From Centroberyx gerrardi (taxonomy: Eukaryota; Chordata; Actinopteri; Beryciformes; Berycidae), in assembly GCF_048128805.1 (NCBI RefSeq), contig NC_135997.1:23736315-23800314 (forward strand): a stretch of DNA of 64,000 bases, given 5' to 3'. Shown piece by piece: positions 1 through 45,943 of this stretch (position 1 is its first letter; each line of letters begins with the position of its first letter). The notes under the pieces were generated by a model, which saw only the letters and a list, made by a program, of their open reading frames with translations, was not told the origin of the DNA and did not search any database. Made by a program: the position numbers and the translations under genes.

Positions 1-77
1 TCTCTGCAACATTACCCCTAAGACAAATTGTATATTAATTGTTCTTGCCAAATAAAGTGATTGTGGTTCCCATCCAG

Positions 78-33660
<33,583 letters not shown>

Positions 33661-34575
33661 TTGGTTTAAAGCGAGAGAGAGAGGGGCTGGGGTCGGGGTG
33701 AGGTGGAGCGGCGCACTGTTATGATCTATTTAGTCAAAGCCACGGACAAGGAAGATGTGCAAACGCCACAACCAATCAACTGGAAGAATCACGCCCGTGT
33801 TTCCATGGAAACCAATGCATGCCGACTGTGTTACGTTTTTGTTGGTCCCGCCAAATGCTGTGTCAAACACAAATCAACTACCATGACCTTTTTTTAATAA
33901 GTAAACGGGGGGAAAAAAAGTTTTAAAGATATTTTTTACAAGTTTATATGTTATGAGTATATTATATATGAAAATGGCTATCAACAGGTACAATATCACT
34001 GCGGAGGGTCTAGTATTTATTATGAAGTTTGAGAAGTTGCCTTGTTTAAAAAAAAAAAACAAAAAAAAAACCCAGAACAATTCTAAGTGCATTGTACGTC
34101 TCTGTTACAGCAGCTTCAGAGGAAAGCTGCTGAGATTCACATTGCAAGACTCTTTGCAGTATGTCACCAGATCATTTTTATAAATGTATAAAGACTTGTA
34201 TCACAACTTTTTCTTTTGTTTCATACTTAATGAAAGATATACATGAATTTGAAAATCTTGTAAAATATGGGCAGATTGCAATGCAACTTTTACAGAACAA
34301 TGTATGTAATTTTATTGTATTGAACTCTCAAAATGTGTCCACCAAAAATTGCTGATAGTTTTTAATGTTACAAAGGTACTATTGCTATATCTTTGTCATC
34401 AACTATTGTATGAGCAAATTACAATCTAGTGTATCTTATAGATACTGTTATCTGGCACGAGCTGAACAGATTAAAATATTTTATGCAGGGGAACTGAGAA
34501 ACTAAGGGTATTACTGTATACATTTTGTACCGTATATCATTTTAAACTAATAAAATGTTAAAAAGTTTCTGTTCT
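33661..34575 (+). other. trpm7: trpm7 3'UTR
   Basis: AT-rich sequence follows the stop. An AATAAA poly(A) signal lies at 34549-34554 with a T-rich stretch just after it, giving a 3'UTR of about 0.9 kb. It includes an A-rich run near 34049-34071. The end position is inferred from the signal only. Confidence 0.6.
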
Positions 34576-35509
34576 TCTGTCTTCAGCACCCTCGTTCGCA
34601 CAGTCCAGCAAGAATTACCTATCTACATTTGAAGAGTTTCATTCCAAATTGCTTTTATTCATCATGGAAAACTTTTGCTACCTGAAATTCATGAGTCTAT
34701 ATTTTAAACACATGGATGATACCATCCTCCAAAACAAAGTCATGTTGTAAGCAAAGGTGTTAAGATGACACATAACTAATAGTAACCCATACTGTAATGC
34801 AAGCAGACATTTTTTAAGAGATGGGGTCGATTTTTATTTATTTTCACAAGTGGTGGATATCTCATCCTTCACTGTTGCCAACGTATCAAGGCTTTAGTCT
34901 ATAGAGCACTGAAATAGTATTTGACCTTGTGTACAATAAGCCAAAATTCTTGACTGTATGCCTACGATAGCAGACAGTGGGCCTGGTGTCCGAGAAGAGG
35001 CCCCCAGATTCCTCAGTTGGGCAGCAGCTGCTGGTGTATTGATACACATACAGAAAAACCTCTGTTCGTCTGAGACACGCGGCCTCCGACCAATCTGATC
35101 GACTGCTCATCTGGATCATCCACAGTCAGTTTGTGAATTAGGCCTACTGTATTTTCCCAACACAACCCCATCTGCTTTATTATAATGTGATGATTGCATT
35201 GAAAGCCTGGGGCGATATATCTCTCACATCTCTAAAACTAGAACTGTTTCTGGGATCAGTCTGTAAGTTCAGCAGCAGGGATGGAGTGGAGGGTAAACCC
35301 ACCTGAAGTCACTTTACCCTCCATTTTAGCTGACCTACATCTCCATGACTTAAATTTGCACCTTTTTTATATGTCACCTTTTCATTTCCCACCTCATCAC
35401 TGGTCAGAACTGGGCAAAATGGCCTTATGTATCCTGCTCCCACTGCATGGAAATCACTGCAAAATGATTTGAAACCGGTCTCTCTTGTTGAGTTTTGAGG
35501 ACTACACCC
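34576..35509 (+). other. Intergenic region between trpm7 and the selenoprotein gene
   Basis: No coding exon recognised. At 35275-35330 it holds a short copy of the GGGTAAACCCACC-type repeat that recurs at 54.1-54.96 kb. Confidence 0.5.
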
Positions 35510-35780
35510 TCTCATAATTATGACTTAGTATCTCATAATTATCACTTAATATCTCATAATTATGACTTAGTATCTCATAATTATGACTTAGGGTCTCATA
35601 ATTATGAGATAAAGATCTTATAATTATGACTTAGTATCTCATAATTATGACTTAGGGTCTCATAATTATGAGATCTTTATCTCATTATGAGATCCTAAGT
35701 CACAATTACGAGATCTTTATCTCGTAATTATGAGATACTAAGTCATAATTCTGAGATACGGAAGTCATAATTACGAGAAA
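35510..35780. repeat. Palindromic CTCATAATTATGA tandem array
   Basis: About a dozen units of roughly 20 bp built on the palindromic core TCATAATTATGA, linked by cttagtat or variants. Units in the left half read atctcataattatgacttag; units in the right half read ctaagtcataattatgagat or acgagat variants, so the array as a whole is also a large imperfect inverted repeat. Confidence 0.85.
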
Positions 35781-36239
35781 CCATCTCCGATTTTTTTTTT
35801 TTTCTTTGGTGAATGCAATACGCTTCCGTACTTCTGAGCACTTTGTTGGGAGTTTTGGCTTTGCACTCACCAGTTTTGTGACTTTGAGTGCATTATGCAT
35901 TTGTTACATGTCTGTTTGCAACTTTTATGTTTGTTATAATGCTGGCCAGGTCTGCCAAGAAAAAAAAATTCTCAATGGAAATACCAGGTTAAATTAACGA
36001 TGAATCTAACTAATACTGAAATGATAGCCTACTATTAATCGAATAAAAGAAGTCACTGCAGATAATAATGCTGTGTCATGCTGTAGACAGACCTGTTTGT
36101 CCACCCACTGGGTGTGGTTTACCTGGAAAATATGGTCCTCCTAATTATGACTCAGTTGAGGCAGTTTGTTCAGCTCGAGCTTCTGGTCAGTCACAACATT
36201 TATCAGCTGCTTGCTTAGAAGCAATACAACTGCAAAACC

Positions 36240-39200
36240 ATGACTGTTGTTGTCCACGTTGAATATTGGTGAGTATTTGATTTCACTAATTCAATTTAAT
36301 TTTAACATCTAATAGGCTACTGTAGCTTATTGTTAACCGATACCGACACATTACTTCGGAATATGTTTCAGGCTGCAGAAACTTAGTAAAACATACCCAG
36401 ACAACTGGCGAAAAAACGTAATAACTATAGCCTACATGTAGGCTAATCACATTGATATGAAATATATTTTGGACACAGGTAATAGCCTGCCCCTGCCTAA
36501 ATGCGCTGCTAACAACGTAAATGAAGTTAACTGAAGTTTCCCGATTCGTAGCTTTTTATTCGCAGTTTGATGTGCTGTTAGGGAATGACTCGATTTTTTC
36601 GAACATGCTTTTAATTTAAACGAAAAGCTGGGAATGTTTTTGTGCCACTGGTACTAAAACATGTTTATTGATGGAAACCAATATATTTTTAAACTATCCA
36701 CTGTTCCGCCATGTAGACCATCTACTGTCCACCAGCACAGGGTGCAGCCTGGCCCAAATGGGTTTTCCTCCTCGAAATGGATGTCAAAAAAGGCTCACGA
36801 GCTTATTCAGGCCAGCTTCTCATGGGTTAAATTATCCTGGGCCACACATGCTCTAGACTATGGGATGTTGACTCTCTGATGATGCTGTTTTTGCGCCTGG
36901 CCAAAAGCAGTTTTTATAGTCTAATCAACAGCTAAAACTCGAGCCTTTCTTTCTTTTTCTTTCCATTTTGCATGAATCATAACCAGAGAAAACATTCCAA
37001 TAGATGATCTGCCTCACCCACTGCTTCCTCAGCGGCCTGCTGGTTCTGGTTTGCCTGGTCATTTGTTTATGTTTGGCTTGAGATTTTTGATGGAGGCTGA
37101 TCTTTTTTCAACCACAAGCTTAACAAACTTTGTTTTCTTTTCTCCTCTGCTAGCTTGTTAGTTTCCGTCTAAAGCAGGGCATTAAAGTAAAATTCCAGCA
37201 GGTCCAGTCACACCAGTCACACAAATCTCCCACATAGCAAAGGTTCAGACTATACAATTGTCTATATGTTTATGATTAACAGGCTTACATGGTTACTGTA
37301 TGACATAAAACATAGGCTAAGTGAAACCAACTAGGTAGCCTATATTTCAACAACTAATCTTTTTTTATTATTATTATTGTTAATGTTTAATGTAGCCTAC
37401 TTCGTTGAGTCTATGCAGAAGTGCAGTTTTTAATTGTAGTAAAATAGTAGGCTAAAACAAAAATATTAAAACGAATAGGGTCTTTTTCCTGAAAAATAAG
37501 TGGCATCTTTTCTGACTGGTTCTCTGCTTTGATTAATGTATTCACGCATTAAAATGATAACTAAAGTGTATATATTTTGGAGAACTGAGATCCCATAAAG
37601 ATGAAGACATAAATCAGTTTAAACGAATGAGAAAATGCCCCAATTTTACAGGGTTGCAATTTTACAAATTGCATATTGGGGCTTTAACCCCTCCCTAGAA
37701 TAGAAGTCCTTCAGGTCTTTCCCTCTTCTCCCTTTATTTCACCCATTCAGTGGAAGAAATTAGCCTTTTTTCCCTGACAGTATTTTTCACCTTGACAAAA
37801 TGGAGTCAGTGCAGAGGTCAGCTCTGAACAGTATTAACTTTTATGTTTCAGTTTTCGTCTGTCTGCTCTCTCGCCTCAGCGCAACACTGCTGTCTCTGCA
37901 GCAGCCGCCCTGCCGCAGGCGTGGCATGATTGGCTGTGCTGCGCTAAGTTATTTACATAAACGCACGTGATTGGCCAGTGCGCTGCAGTGGGCGGGCCCT
38001 CGCTACTAATGGCAGACTCCTGCCTGCTGCTGACAGCTCGCTCACGCAGGCGCGATCAGAAGAAGCACGCGCCCGTGTCTCTCTGCATGTAATAAAATAA
38101 TAAATGTCCAATATATGCATTTCAAAGCATGATAAACAGGAGGTGTGGCGTGAGTGCGTGTGATTAGTCCGTTGCGTATGGAAAGCGTTGCGTGAGTCCC
38201 ACGCGGCTCAGTGCGTGAGAACTGGCAGTTGGCCACCAAACTGTTGTCCTTGAGAATCTCCTCACGGCTTTCTGTTCAATATTAGAGAAATAAGTTTCAA
38301 AGGGCCAGTCAATATGTGTAGCGGGCTGTTTCTCACTCATCTTGTTGTGTGTCTTCTTGTTTACAGTAGCGGATGAGGCCACGGCAGTTACTTCCAGGAG
38401 CTGTCCTCTGCCATAAAGCGGAGCGTTCCTGATGCGCAGGTGTCGGGCACCAAGGGGCGGCGCAGTAAGCTCACATGTCCTCAACACCTACATCAGGCTA
38501 CATACACACTATATTTAGGAATGTAGTGGAGGTTAAACCTATGGAGTGAATTGTGTTTCAGTATTCAGAAATAACAATAAGATACAGATAATAAACTATT
38601 ATATTTTTCACCATCCACAAATATTTGAAAAAAAATCCCACAGGTTTTCACAAAAGTTACCAAATTTTTTTTTTTTTTTTTTAAAGATGTGTTAATATTT
38701 TTAGAAGCAACATATTTTCAGAGCCAACAATGTCATAGAAATTGTTGAAATGGCATCTGTCCACGTACATAAGTGAAACCAAAGTCTCAAAAATCCACAA
38801 ATTAACACAAGCCATGCCACAAACATAATTTGATTCACAAATGCAGATTCAACAAGAACTGGAGTGTAATGTCATATATGTCCCATGCTGTATATTCAAG
38901 TCCCATTAAGCTGTGGTGAAGGGACCTGGTGCCCATTCTCTCAGAGTGAACCTGTTTTATTGCAAACATAGGCTTTATGTTGAGACACACATTAAGAGAC
39001 ATGTTACCATCTTGCATTATTGTTGTTGCATTTTTACAATCATTGCCTTATTTCCGCCCCACAGACAGCTTTGAGGTGACAGTAAACGGTCAGCTGATCT
39101 ACTCCAAGCTGCAGAAGGGGAGTTTTCCCAATGTTGAACAGGTTAGTCACTGTGACGCTTATGCTGTGTTCATTAAAAAAAATAAAAAATAAACTTTATA

Positions 39201-40584
39201 CGTTTATAATTGGGGTTTTTTTTCACTATTTGAAAACAGTGATTAATAGAATTAAGTCCTTGGTTGTCAAAGTGGTCGCACTTTTACAGACTGAGTCCAG
39301 ATCCAGACAGACTTTTCCCAAAATGGATATGTATAGTTTTGGAAATGAACTCTTAAATTCCAAACCTCTAACATTTTATCAGCTGTAGTATCGTTTGCAT
39401 CTCAAGTAAGAATATGTACATCTTTGCATTACATTCTATGCAATGTCTGGATGTATTACATGTAGTCATATGTAGGATTCCATGTAGTACAAAAACTTGT
39501 AGTACTCACGCAGTACTTCCCATAAGAGATATTATTTTACATAGTGGTGGGTGGGGTCATTTTGGTTTGGGTTCCACATCCACACCCTGTTTTAGTTTCA
39601 GTTTTTAGTTTTACATACAGTATCTATATGTGTTTCCTTGATCAGTCCTTACTTGTGGTGGCAGATTTGTAGCTGCACTGGCCTGTCATTCATGCAGGGA
39701 AATACAGGGGAAACACTGGGATTTACCACCTCTGTGTTTAAGCTCTCAACCACTCTGGTTATTGACTTCATTAGACACACATTAGACTACAACACCTGTC
39801 CTCAGGACTTTGACATGCTTTTATGTCCCGCATAAGGCTAAACAGGTCACTGAATTACATCATTGGCAATATAGGGGAAAGAAATCCTTTCTACCTCTCT
39901 CCTCAGCTCTTACTTCCTTTCCTAGCTCCTCTCTATCATAGGGTTAGAGTTAGATCATGAGCACTTGGGTCACAGGAATATTCCCATCTGACATGATAGC
40001 TCTGACCCTTGCACTCCTCGTAATGATGGTGGCCCAGGAATTAAAATGTATTCTGCTGCACTCATTGTAAGTCACAAGAGCATCAACTAAATGCTTAAAA
40101 TGTAAAATTAAATTACTATGTGAGGTCTCTCTCTGTTACGCTGAGACAAAACATCAATGCTCCCTAGTCTTTTATTAACATTTTGGCCTCAGTCTCTCCA
40201 TCAGGAATACACATGTGAAGGAAAAGGAGAGTGTACACTATATGTGAAGAGTTAAATTCCAAAATGAGATATAAATCATTTGAAAAATGTCATACCTACT
40301 CGTAAAAAGTGATTGCTGGCATGATAGTAAAGCTCACTATTAGATGTTATAGAAGTTATTTGCTATCTTACAAAACAGTAACATTTTAGAGGATTGTGAA
40401 CGACTACAAAGCGACTATATACCACACCCAAGGACACCTGAATGACACATTTATCCCTACACACAAAGTAGATCCTCATTGGGATGCAGAAAGAAACAAA
40501 ACCTGTTTACTTTTTTTGTTCTCTCTCTCATGTGACCAGGTGGTGGCGCAGGTGAAGGCGATCAGCCTTGGAGGAAAGGTGTAG
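36240..40584 (+). CDS. selenow: Selenoprotein W-family protein (SelW2-like), UGA-encoded Sec
   Basis: Four exons: 36240-36268, 38367-38464, 39065-39141 and 40540-40584, stop TAG. The spliced product is 82 residues. It starts MTVVVHVEYC-S-G-U, with Cys10 and Sec13 at the same positions as in mammalian SELENOW. The TGA at 38374-38376 is in frame; every splice phase matches and reading continues through SYFQELSSAIKRSVPDAQ, NSFEVTVNGQLIYSKLQKG and VVAQVKAI. This is the thioredoxin-like Rdx fold with a CxxU redox motif, about the usual length (about 87). A SECIS-like hairpin in the 3'UTR supports recoding. The paralogue name (selenow1, 2a or 2b) is not settled; a Cys-free TGA pseudogene is unlikely given the intact frame. 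Presumably a cytosolic thiol oxidoreductase. Confidence 0.88.
37860..38060. promoter_or_regulatory. CpG-rich CCAAT/GC-box region in selenoprotein intron 1
   Basis: A GC- and CpG-rich patch in an otherwise AT-rich intron. It has two inverted CCAAT boxes (ATTGG at 37929-37933 and 37970-37974, 41 bp apart) and a GC box GGGCGGG at 37990-37996. This is typical of a TATA-less promoter. What it drives is unknown: it lies 1.7 kb downstream of the ATG exon and 370 bp upstream of the Sec exon. Confidence 0.5.
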
Positions 40585-41495
40585 AAAAGAAGGGAGGATG
40601 CAATTTCCACCAGCGGAGGGGAGACCGAAACCAAGGCTGTATTCACACCGCAACAGAAAAAAAATGATTTCTCTTTGAAATCAGAGCTCTTTGTGGCTCA
40701 AACCTGATCTTCTCATATTTGCTCTTACAAAGAAAAAAATAAATTCCATGTGGTTTCTCCATGTTTAGATAAATAGTATACTTTCTATACATACAAATAC
40801 ACGCACATAAAGTGTTTTCCATCATAGACGAACATCAGGCTATTTGGTCCTCGTTGACAGCCATGAGAAGATCAGAGCTGCACCACAAACCAGATTATTC
40901 TTTTCCGTGTGAATATAGCCAAAGACAGGACGATGATGCGAGCAGCTCCTGGGAGCCGGGCGCTGATCCACCTTCTGTTCATGAATGTACACATTTAAAA
41001 TGTGGAGTGTGTGCACGATGCAAGCCTAGAAGTGTTTCAGCTGACTGCTACCTGAGGAACTGCTCTCATCACGTCTGTCTGGCCGTATTCAAAAAAATAC
41101 AGGCCCTTTCTTTACTTACTTATCAAACATAGAGCTACTTTGTACTCATACCTAACATAAACTATATACACTTCTTCTCCCAATATATAGGGATATACAG
41201 TATATATATAACGCATTGGGCTATGCAGTTTATGAGTCTAGGTGCCTCACTGTTCCTATTGATAAATGACACATTTGATAAATGTTAACACAATGACAAA
41301 TTTTTAACAAGTATTTCAGTGGACATGCAACTTAAACCTAAACTGGATATTATATTATATATATATTGTATTTGAAAACAAACATTTTAAGTATTGGCAT
41401 TTTTCTATCATAGTCACATACTGTTGATGTAACCAATTTGTAATCAATTTGTAACTATTTCCAAGAGACGCAATAAAATATGATTGCCGAACTAA
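40585..41495 (+). other. Selenoprotein gene 3'UTR
   Basis: From the TAG stop to shortly after an AATAAA signal at 41472-41477. It contains the SECIS at 40972-41032 and is otherwise AT-rich. Confidence 0.65.
40972..41032 (+). promoter_or_regulatory. SECIS element in selenoprotein 3'UTR
   Basis: The core ATGA (40981-40984) is followed by an 11-nt arm TGTACACATTT (40986-40996), a loop starting AAAA (40997-41004) and the pairing arm GAGTGTGTGCA (41005-41015; 11 pairs counting G-U). The 3' core partner CGAT is at 41016-41019. A lower stem CTTCT (40972-40976) pairs with AGAAG (41028-41032). The ATGA/GA quartet, an A-run at the 5' side of the apical loop, and the stem length fit a eukaryotic form-1 SECIS, which recruits SBP2 and Sec-tRNA. 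Confidence 0.75.
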
Positions 41496-42916
41496 CGATC
41501 TGTTCATTTCCCACCAAGTTGATTTTCACAAGTAGTTAGTTGACTGATGAGTGTCAGTCTGGTTGGCAGTCAGATTTATTTCTCTGTAGGACACAATGAG
41601 CAGCTGGCAGCGCCGGCTGGCTGACAGACAGATACCATCGTCCGCCTCGTCACAGATCAGAGCGACCTGCGATGTCAAACGTCCTGTCCTGTTTCCACAA
41701 GATCTAATCAAATCATATCAGAGAAATCACGATGGCATGGAAATAGCTTCCCATCAATTACGCAGACAAATGAAACGGGCTTATCACTCATGCATCCGGG
41801 GCTTTTTTTTTTATTATATGGCCCTCCACAAGTTTATGAATGGAGCACGATGCATCCTAAAATCTGACCTAACTTCAGTGGCACTTTGACAGGACACATG
41901 GCTGTTAATGGACACACTGGCTGATGTGGGGATCAAGTAACAGCAGTGCCTCTCTACGCTCAAGGCCACCTTCCATCACATCTCCACCATCCTGGGTAAA
42001 GAAGGGAAGAGGAGTCCTGTCCTGTTGCACGTTGCTGTAACTAATACTACTGTTGTTGCGTTGTTTAATCCTGGAGTCAGAGAGTTTCTCATGTTCAGGT
42101 TCAAACCCTTTTCTCCCTCTGCCTGTTCCTTTGACAGGCGCAACTAGGAGGTCAGAGATGAGGGAGGTTGGATAGATGTTTTTATTGGGAGGGGGGGGCT
42201 ATAGAAGGAGTCCGATCAGCGAGGATGTCACATAGACTCCCATTATCAGTCCAGAAACCCCATCTGGAATTTGAGAAACCCCAGCCATGCTGATCCCCGG
42301 TCCACCAGCTGCTGTGCGTCCCATACACCATCAGAAAAAGCTGAACCCAGACCACAGAGGCCTAGCTAGCCTCCCTCTCCCTAAGCGCATCAATCAGCTT
42401 ACAGAATAAGACAAAACAGGCTATTGTGGCTCTGAACGTCCAGGATGGTTCGTTAAGCCGTCAGATTGAGTGGTGAAATGGTTAAAGGGAGGCTGCCGTC
42501 ACTGGGGTCCGGAGAAGACACAGTAATCTCCATAATCCATAAGATAAACAGATAGCGACGATAACTGGCATTTGAATGTGTCTGTTTGTGATGCTCTGCT
42601 GGTGGGAAAAAAAGTCAACAGGAAACAGATAAGCCGCATCAAAAGCAGGCATGGTTCTCTATTTTACAAAACGGTGTGAACTTTAATGTTGTGGGTGTAT
42701 GAGAGAGAGACTATATGTGTGTGTGTGGGTGTGTGTGTGTGGGTGTTGAAACTACCCCATGCACTGTGGGAAATGAGGTCAGTTTCACTGCTCTAAGAAA
42801 TGGCAAAGGCCAACACATGGGCTCTTTGTCTGCATATGGGGAGTCAGACAGTTCCAGGCACAATGGCCTCACTGCAGCATCACAGCTACACACACACATG
42901 CACACTCACACACACT

Positions 42917-42950
<34 letters not shown>

Positions 42951-45080
42951 AAGCTCCCCATTTGTGATGGACACGTTTGTAATGGGATCTCTTGTTCTTT
43001 TATTCCTTAATTGGTTTAATATCTCTTGTTTATCTTATATTCCTTTGCTTGTTGACAAACACGTCTCCCCATACACACAATGTATTTGTGTATATGATTG
43101 TCTATGACAGATCACTGATTACTTGATTAAAACCATAATCAGTAACCAGTGGAATATGAATATTGATTACTTTCAATTACGTTTGGATTACTTTACCACA
43201 ATCCATAGAATGTGCAGATAAATATTTTATTTTAAAATATAAAAAAATTCATCTAGAGATTTTAAAAAATATTTGATTCCAATCTACAGACTGTAATTTG
43301 AACAGTCTTATTATCGTCATGTACAAGTAGGCCTATCATACAGTTTATAGTCTCAGTCTTGATGCCATTATACCCCTCAAACATGTTTCTGAACAGTATA
43401 GCCTACTTTGCAATATACAGTACAGTAACAGATGACAGTTACATTTTGTGGTGTTTTTTGTGTAATCTCATGGTGTACTCCCTGCTGCAATCCCCCACAA
43501 ACATGGAATTCACTGGAACCAAGAACAAAAACAGGAAGTAGACAAAGTACTGAAGATTTTTTTTTTTTTAAATCAATAATCTTTTGTCAGCTTGGAATTT
43601 CAATGTTCTGTCTACATTTGGAGTGCTTTTCAGACATTGAGTGTTAAAATTTTGATATCCCATAGACAGGCTGAGAAATTAACACCAGCCAAACGGTAAT
43701 GGCTGATAAATTAATCTATTCTACCAGCTACTTCGAGAGATAACCAACCATCATTTGGAGGTTTGATTATATTCTAAAAAACACAATTGGCTATGGAAAA
43801 ACAGTGAAGGTGGCTGGATGGGAAAGTTTAGAATGTAGTAGCCACTGTGGCCTGTAGACAAAATGTGAGTTCATCGCAAAACTAATAAAATCTTATTAAT
43901 TTGTATTCATTTTACCCAATTAACCATTTTCGAAAGTTACCTTCAGCCATACTGGAAGGCGTGCTTGCAGGACTATATCATAAATAACCAAAATGTCAGG
44001 TAGAGCCTTGATCCAAGTTCACGTTGTGTCACTGGGTTCATCCTGTGAGCATCTCATTGACTACAGGACTGGAGGCATCGACTCATCAACCGATTTCATG
44101 TGAAAGATTGTGTAACAAGGTGTGTGTGCCTTGTGAAGAGGATGGGTGTGTTTCTGTAGATGGCGTGCTGATTAATTGTGTTGGGTCAACAGACGGTAGA
44201 GACAAAGGGAGCCGATGTGACTCCACCACCCAGAGCTCGCTCTCATGGGCTTTTTGATGTGATGATGAACTGCAACAGGGCGATCCGGTAGAGTAACTTT
44301 GGGATTGTGTAGTCCATCCTTTTGGCTGGGTGGCAATAAATGTGGCAAACGAAAAATCTAGATGATCCAGTCTGTAAATGTGCCATAATTTCGTCAACCA
44401 AGGACTTGGGTTATGTACTAACCTTTAAAAAGTACTATCATGTGTTCTCTTCTTTTGTGCAATCAATGACAAGGTGACACTTTTTTCAAATGGTGGATAT
44501 CTCATTTTGGATCCCAACTCTACATATATAAAAGCAAAGTAAAAGCACTATTTCTATCAATAGTAGTATAATTTCAATCCTGATTCTTTAAAAATCTGTT
44601 GCTACTCACTTGTGCCTTATAGGATGCCGTTTATTACTGGAATTGACTGTAGTGCTAATAGTATAATGGTCTGATCTTAGACTGCAGCTGCTGTACTCAT
44701 AAAGGCTGTTGTGTAACTGGAGCGGTGTGATGCTCCGAGGAACAGCGAGCACAGAGACAGACAGACAGCGGAGTCCCCATCCTCATTTCTAATTTATAAC
44801 AACATGTCTGCAGATGAAGGGAGGGGGAATGGTGTGCACTACACATTCCATATGTAATTTGATTATTAGAAATACTATAAGGGACATTTGAGAGAAATGA
44901 GTCAGAGGCACAGAAGATGCCTGCTAAGTGGAAGTTTTGGGGGATACAGGAAGTTAGAAAAGGTGATGTCAACATGTTGGTAGTTTAAATAAAAACAAAA
45001 ACAAAACAAAAACCACCCTTAGAGGGTAGCCATCTCACTGAACTTCATTCAGTCACAAGAATCAAGAACTCCATGATTGG
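41496..45080 (+). other. Intergenic region, no gene recognised
   Basis: Between the selenoprotein gene and bcl2l10 I find no exon I can support. Open frames here are short and unlike known proteins. Simple repeats occur at about 42715-42745 (TG) and 42885-42950 (CA). Confidence 0.5.
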
Positions 45081-45087
45081 ATCTTTT

Positions 45088-45943
45088 TTTATTAAAAAAC
45101 AGTGACATAAATAAATAGAACAAAACAATGTAAAAATATAATGCTTAGAAGAGAGATCTGTTGGGGGAATTGCCATAGCAACGGTTTGTTCTAATAGCAA
45201 AGAGTTTAAATTCGGATTGGTCCCTGGTTTGTCAGACTGATTTCACAACATATCATAGCACCGTTGTCTGGTCGTCTTCACTGCTTCCTACAGATGCACA
45301 GCTCTGGTGACCATGTAAATCACAGACATTTCACATGAATGTAGGACAGACTAGAGAAAACAATGAAACAATTGAATTAGCTGTGGATCAATTAGAAAAT
45401 GGCCACTGCTTACAGTTTCATTTCATATAAATATAATATATTAATTTATACGTTTTACACTAGCATGGCTCTATATCACATACACAGCTCAGGTAAACAC
45501 GTGAAGTAAAGGCAGCCGACGAAATTAAAACAAAATCAAAAACAATAGGCGCTAGAAAACTGAAATGCAATGTTTTGTAGCTGCACAGCCGAAAATAGAA
45601 AACTTTGACAGCAAGGTGGTTCTGTGTGGGAACCTGTGCTTTAATAATGAACCTGTCTGAGAAAGATATGCAAACCGATATCGCTTACTCCATCGTTTCT
45701 GAAGGCATTGAGATCATTTTTACAATCTTAAGGAGCAAGTGACAAATGTCAGTATTAAATGTGTGGGGTTGGAGTATGTGCAAACATTCAGCTGATGATT
45801 TTAAAATTACAACCCTGAATTCAACAGAGATTAAACTTGCTTTGAAGTGATGCTGTTAGAATAAATGAATCAAATGTCTACTTAATCGTGCGAAATGACA
45901 TGGAGAAGGTGGATGAGAATGAGTGAAGGATGAAGGCGGCTAG
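45088..45943 (-). other. bcl2l10: bcl2l10 3'UTR
   Basis: Sequence downstream of the TAG stop on the minus strand. A candidate AATAAA lies at 45093-45088. About 0.85 kb, AT-rich. The end is inferred from the signal only. Confidence 0.4.

Noticed and set aside
35510..35780. CRISPR-like array
   Set aside because: Repeats are short palindromes with no unique spacers, in a vertebrate genome; it is a simple tandem repeat.
36240..40584. Reading the TGA at 38374 as a pseudogene stop
   Set aside because: The frame is intact on both sides, the TGA falls exactly at the Sec position of CxxU, and a SECIS-like hairpin is present.
40655..40720. Alternative SECIS at the ATGA near 40663
   Set aside because: The flanks form only a short TGATTTC/GAAATCA hairpin and do not give the long stem and 3' GA partner needed.
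40930..40967. Alternative SECIS at cgATGAtgcgagcagctcc
   Set aside because: The stem is too short and the apical loop has no A-pair; the hairpin at 40972-41032 fits much better.
43500..44400. Possible gene in the selenoprotein-bcl2l10 interval
   Set aside because: Open frames of at most about 100 codons, no splice-linked partners and no recognisable motifs.
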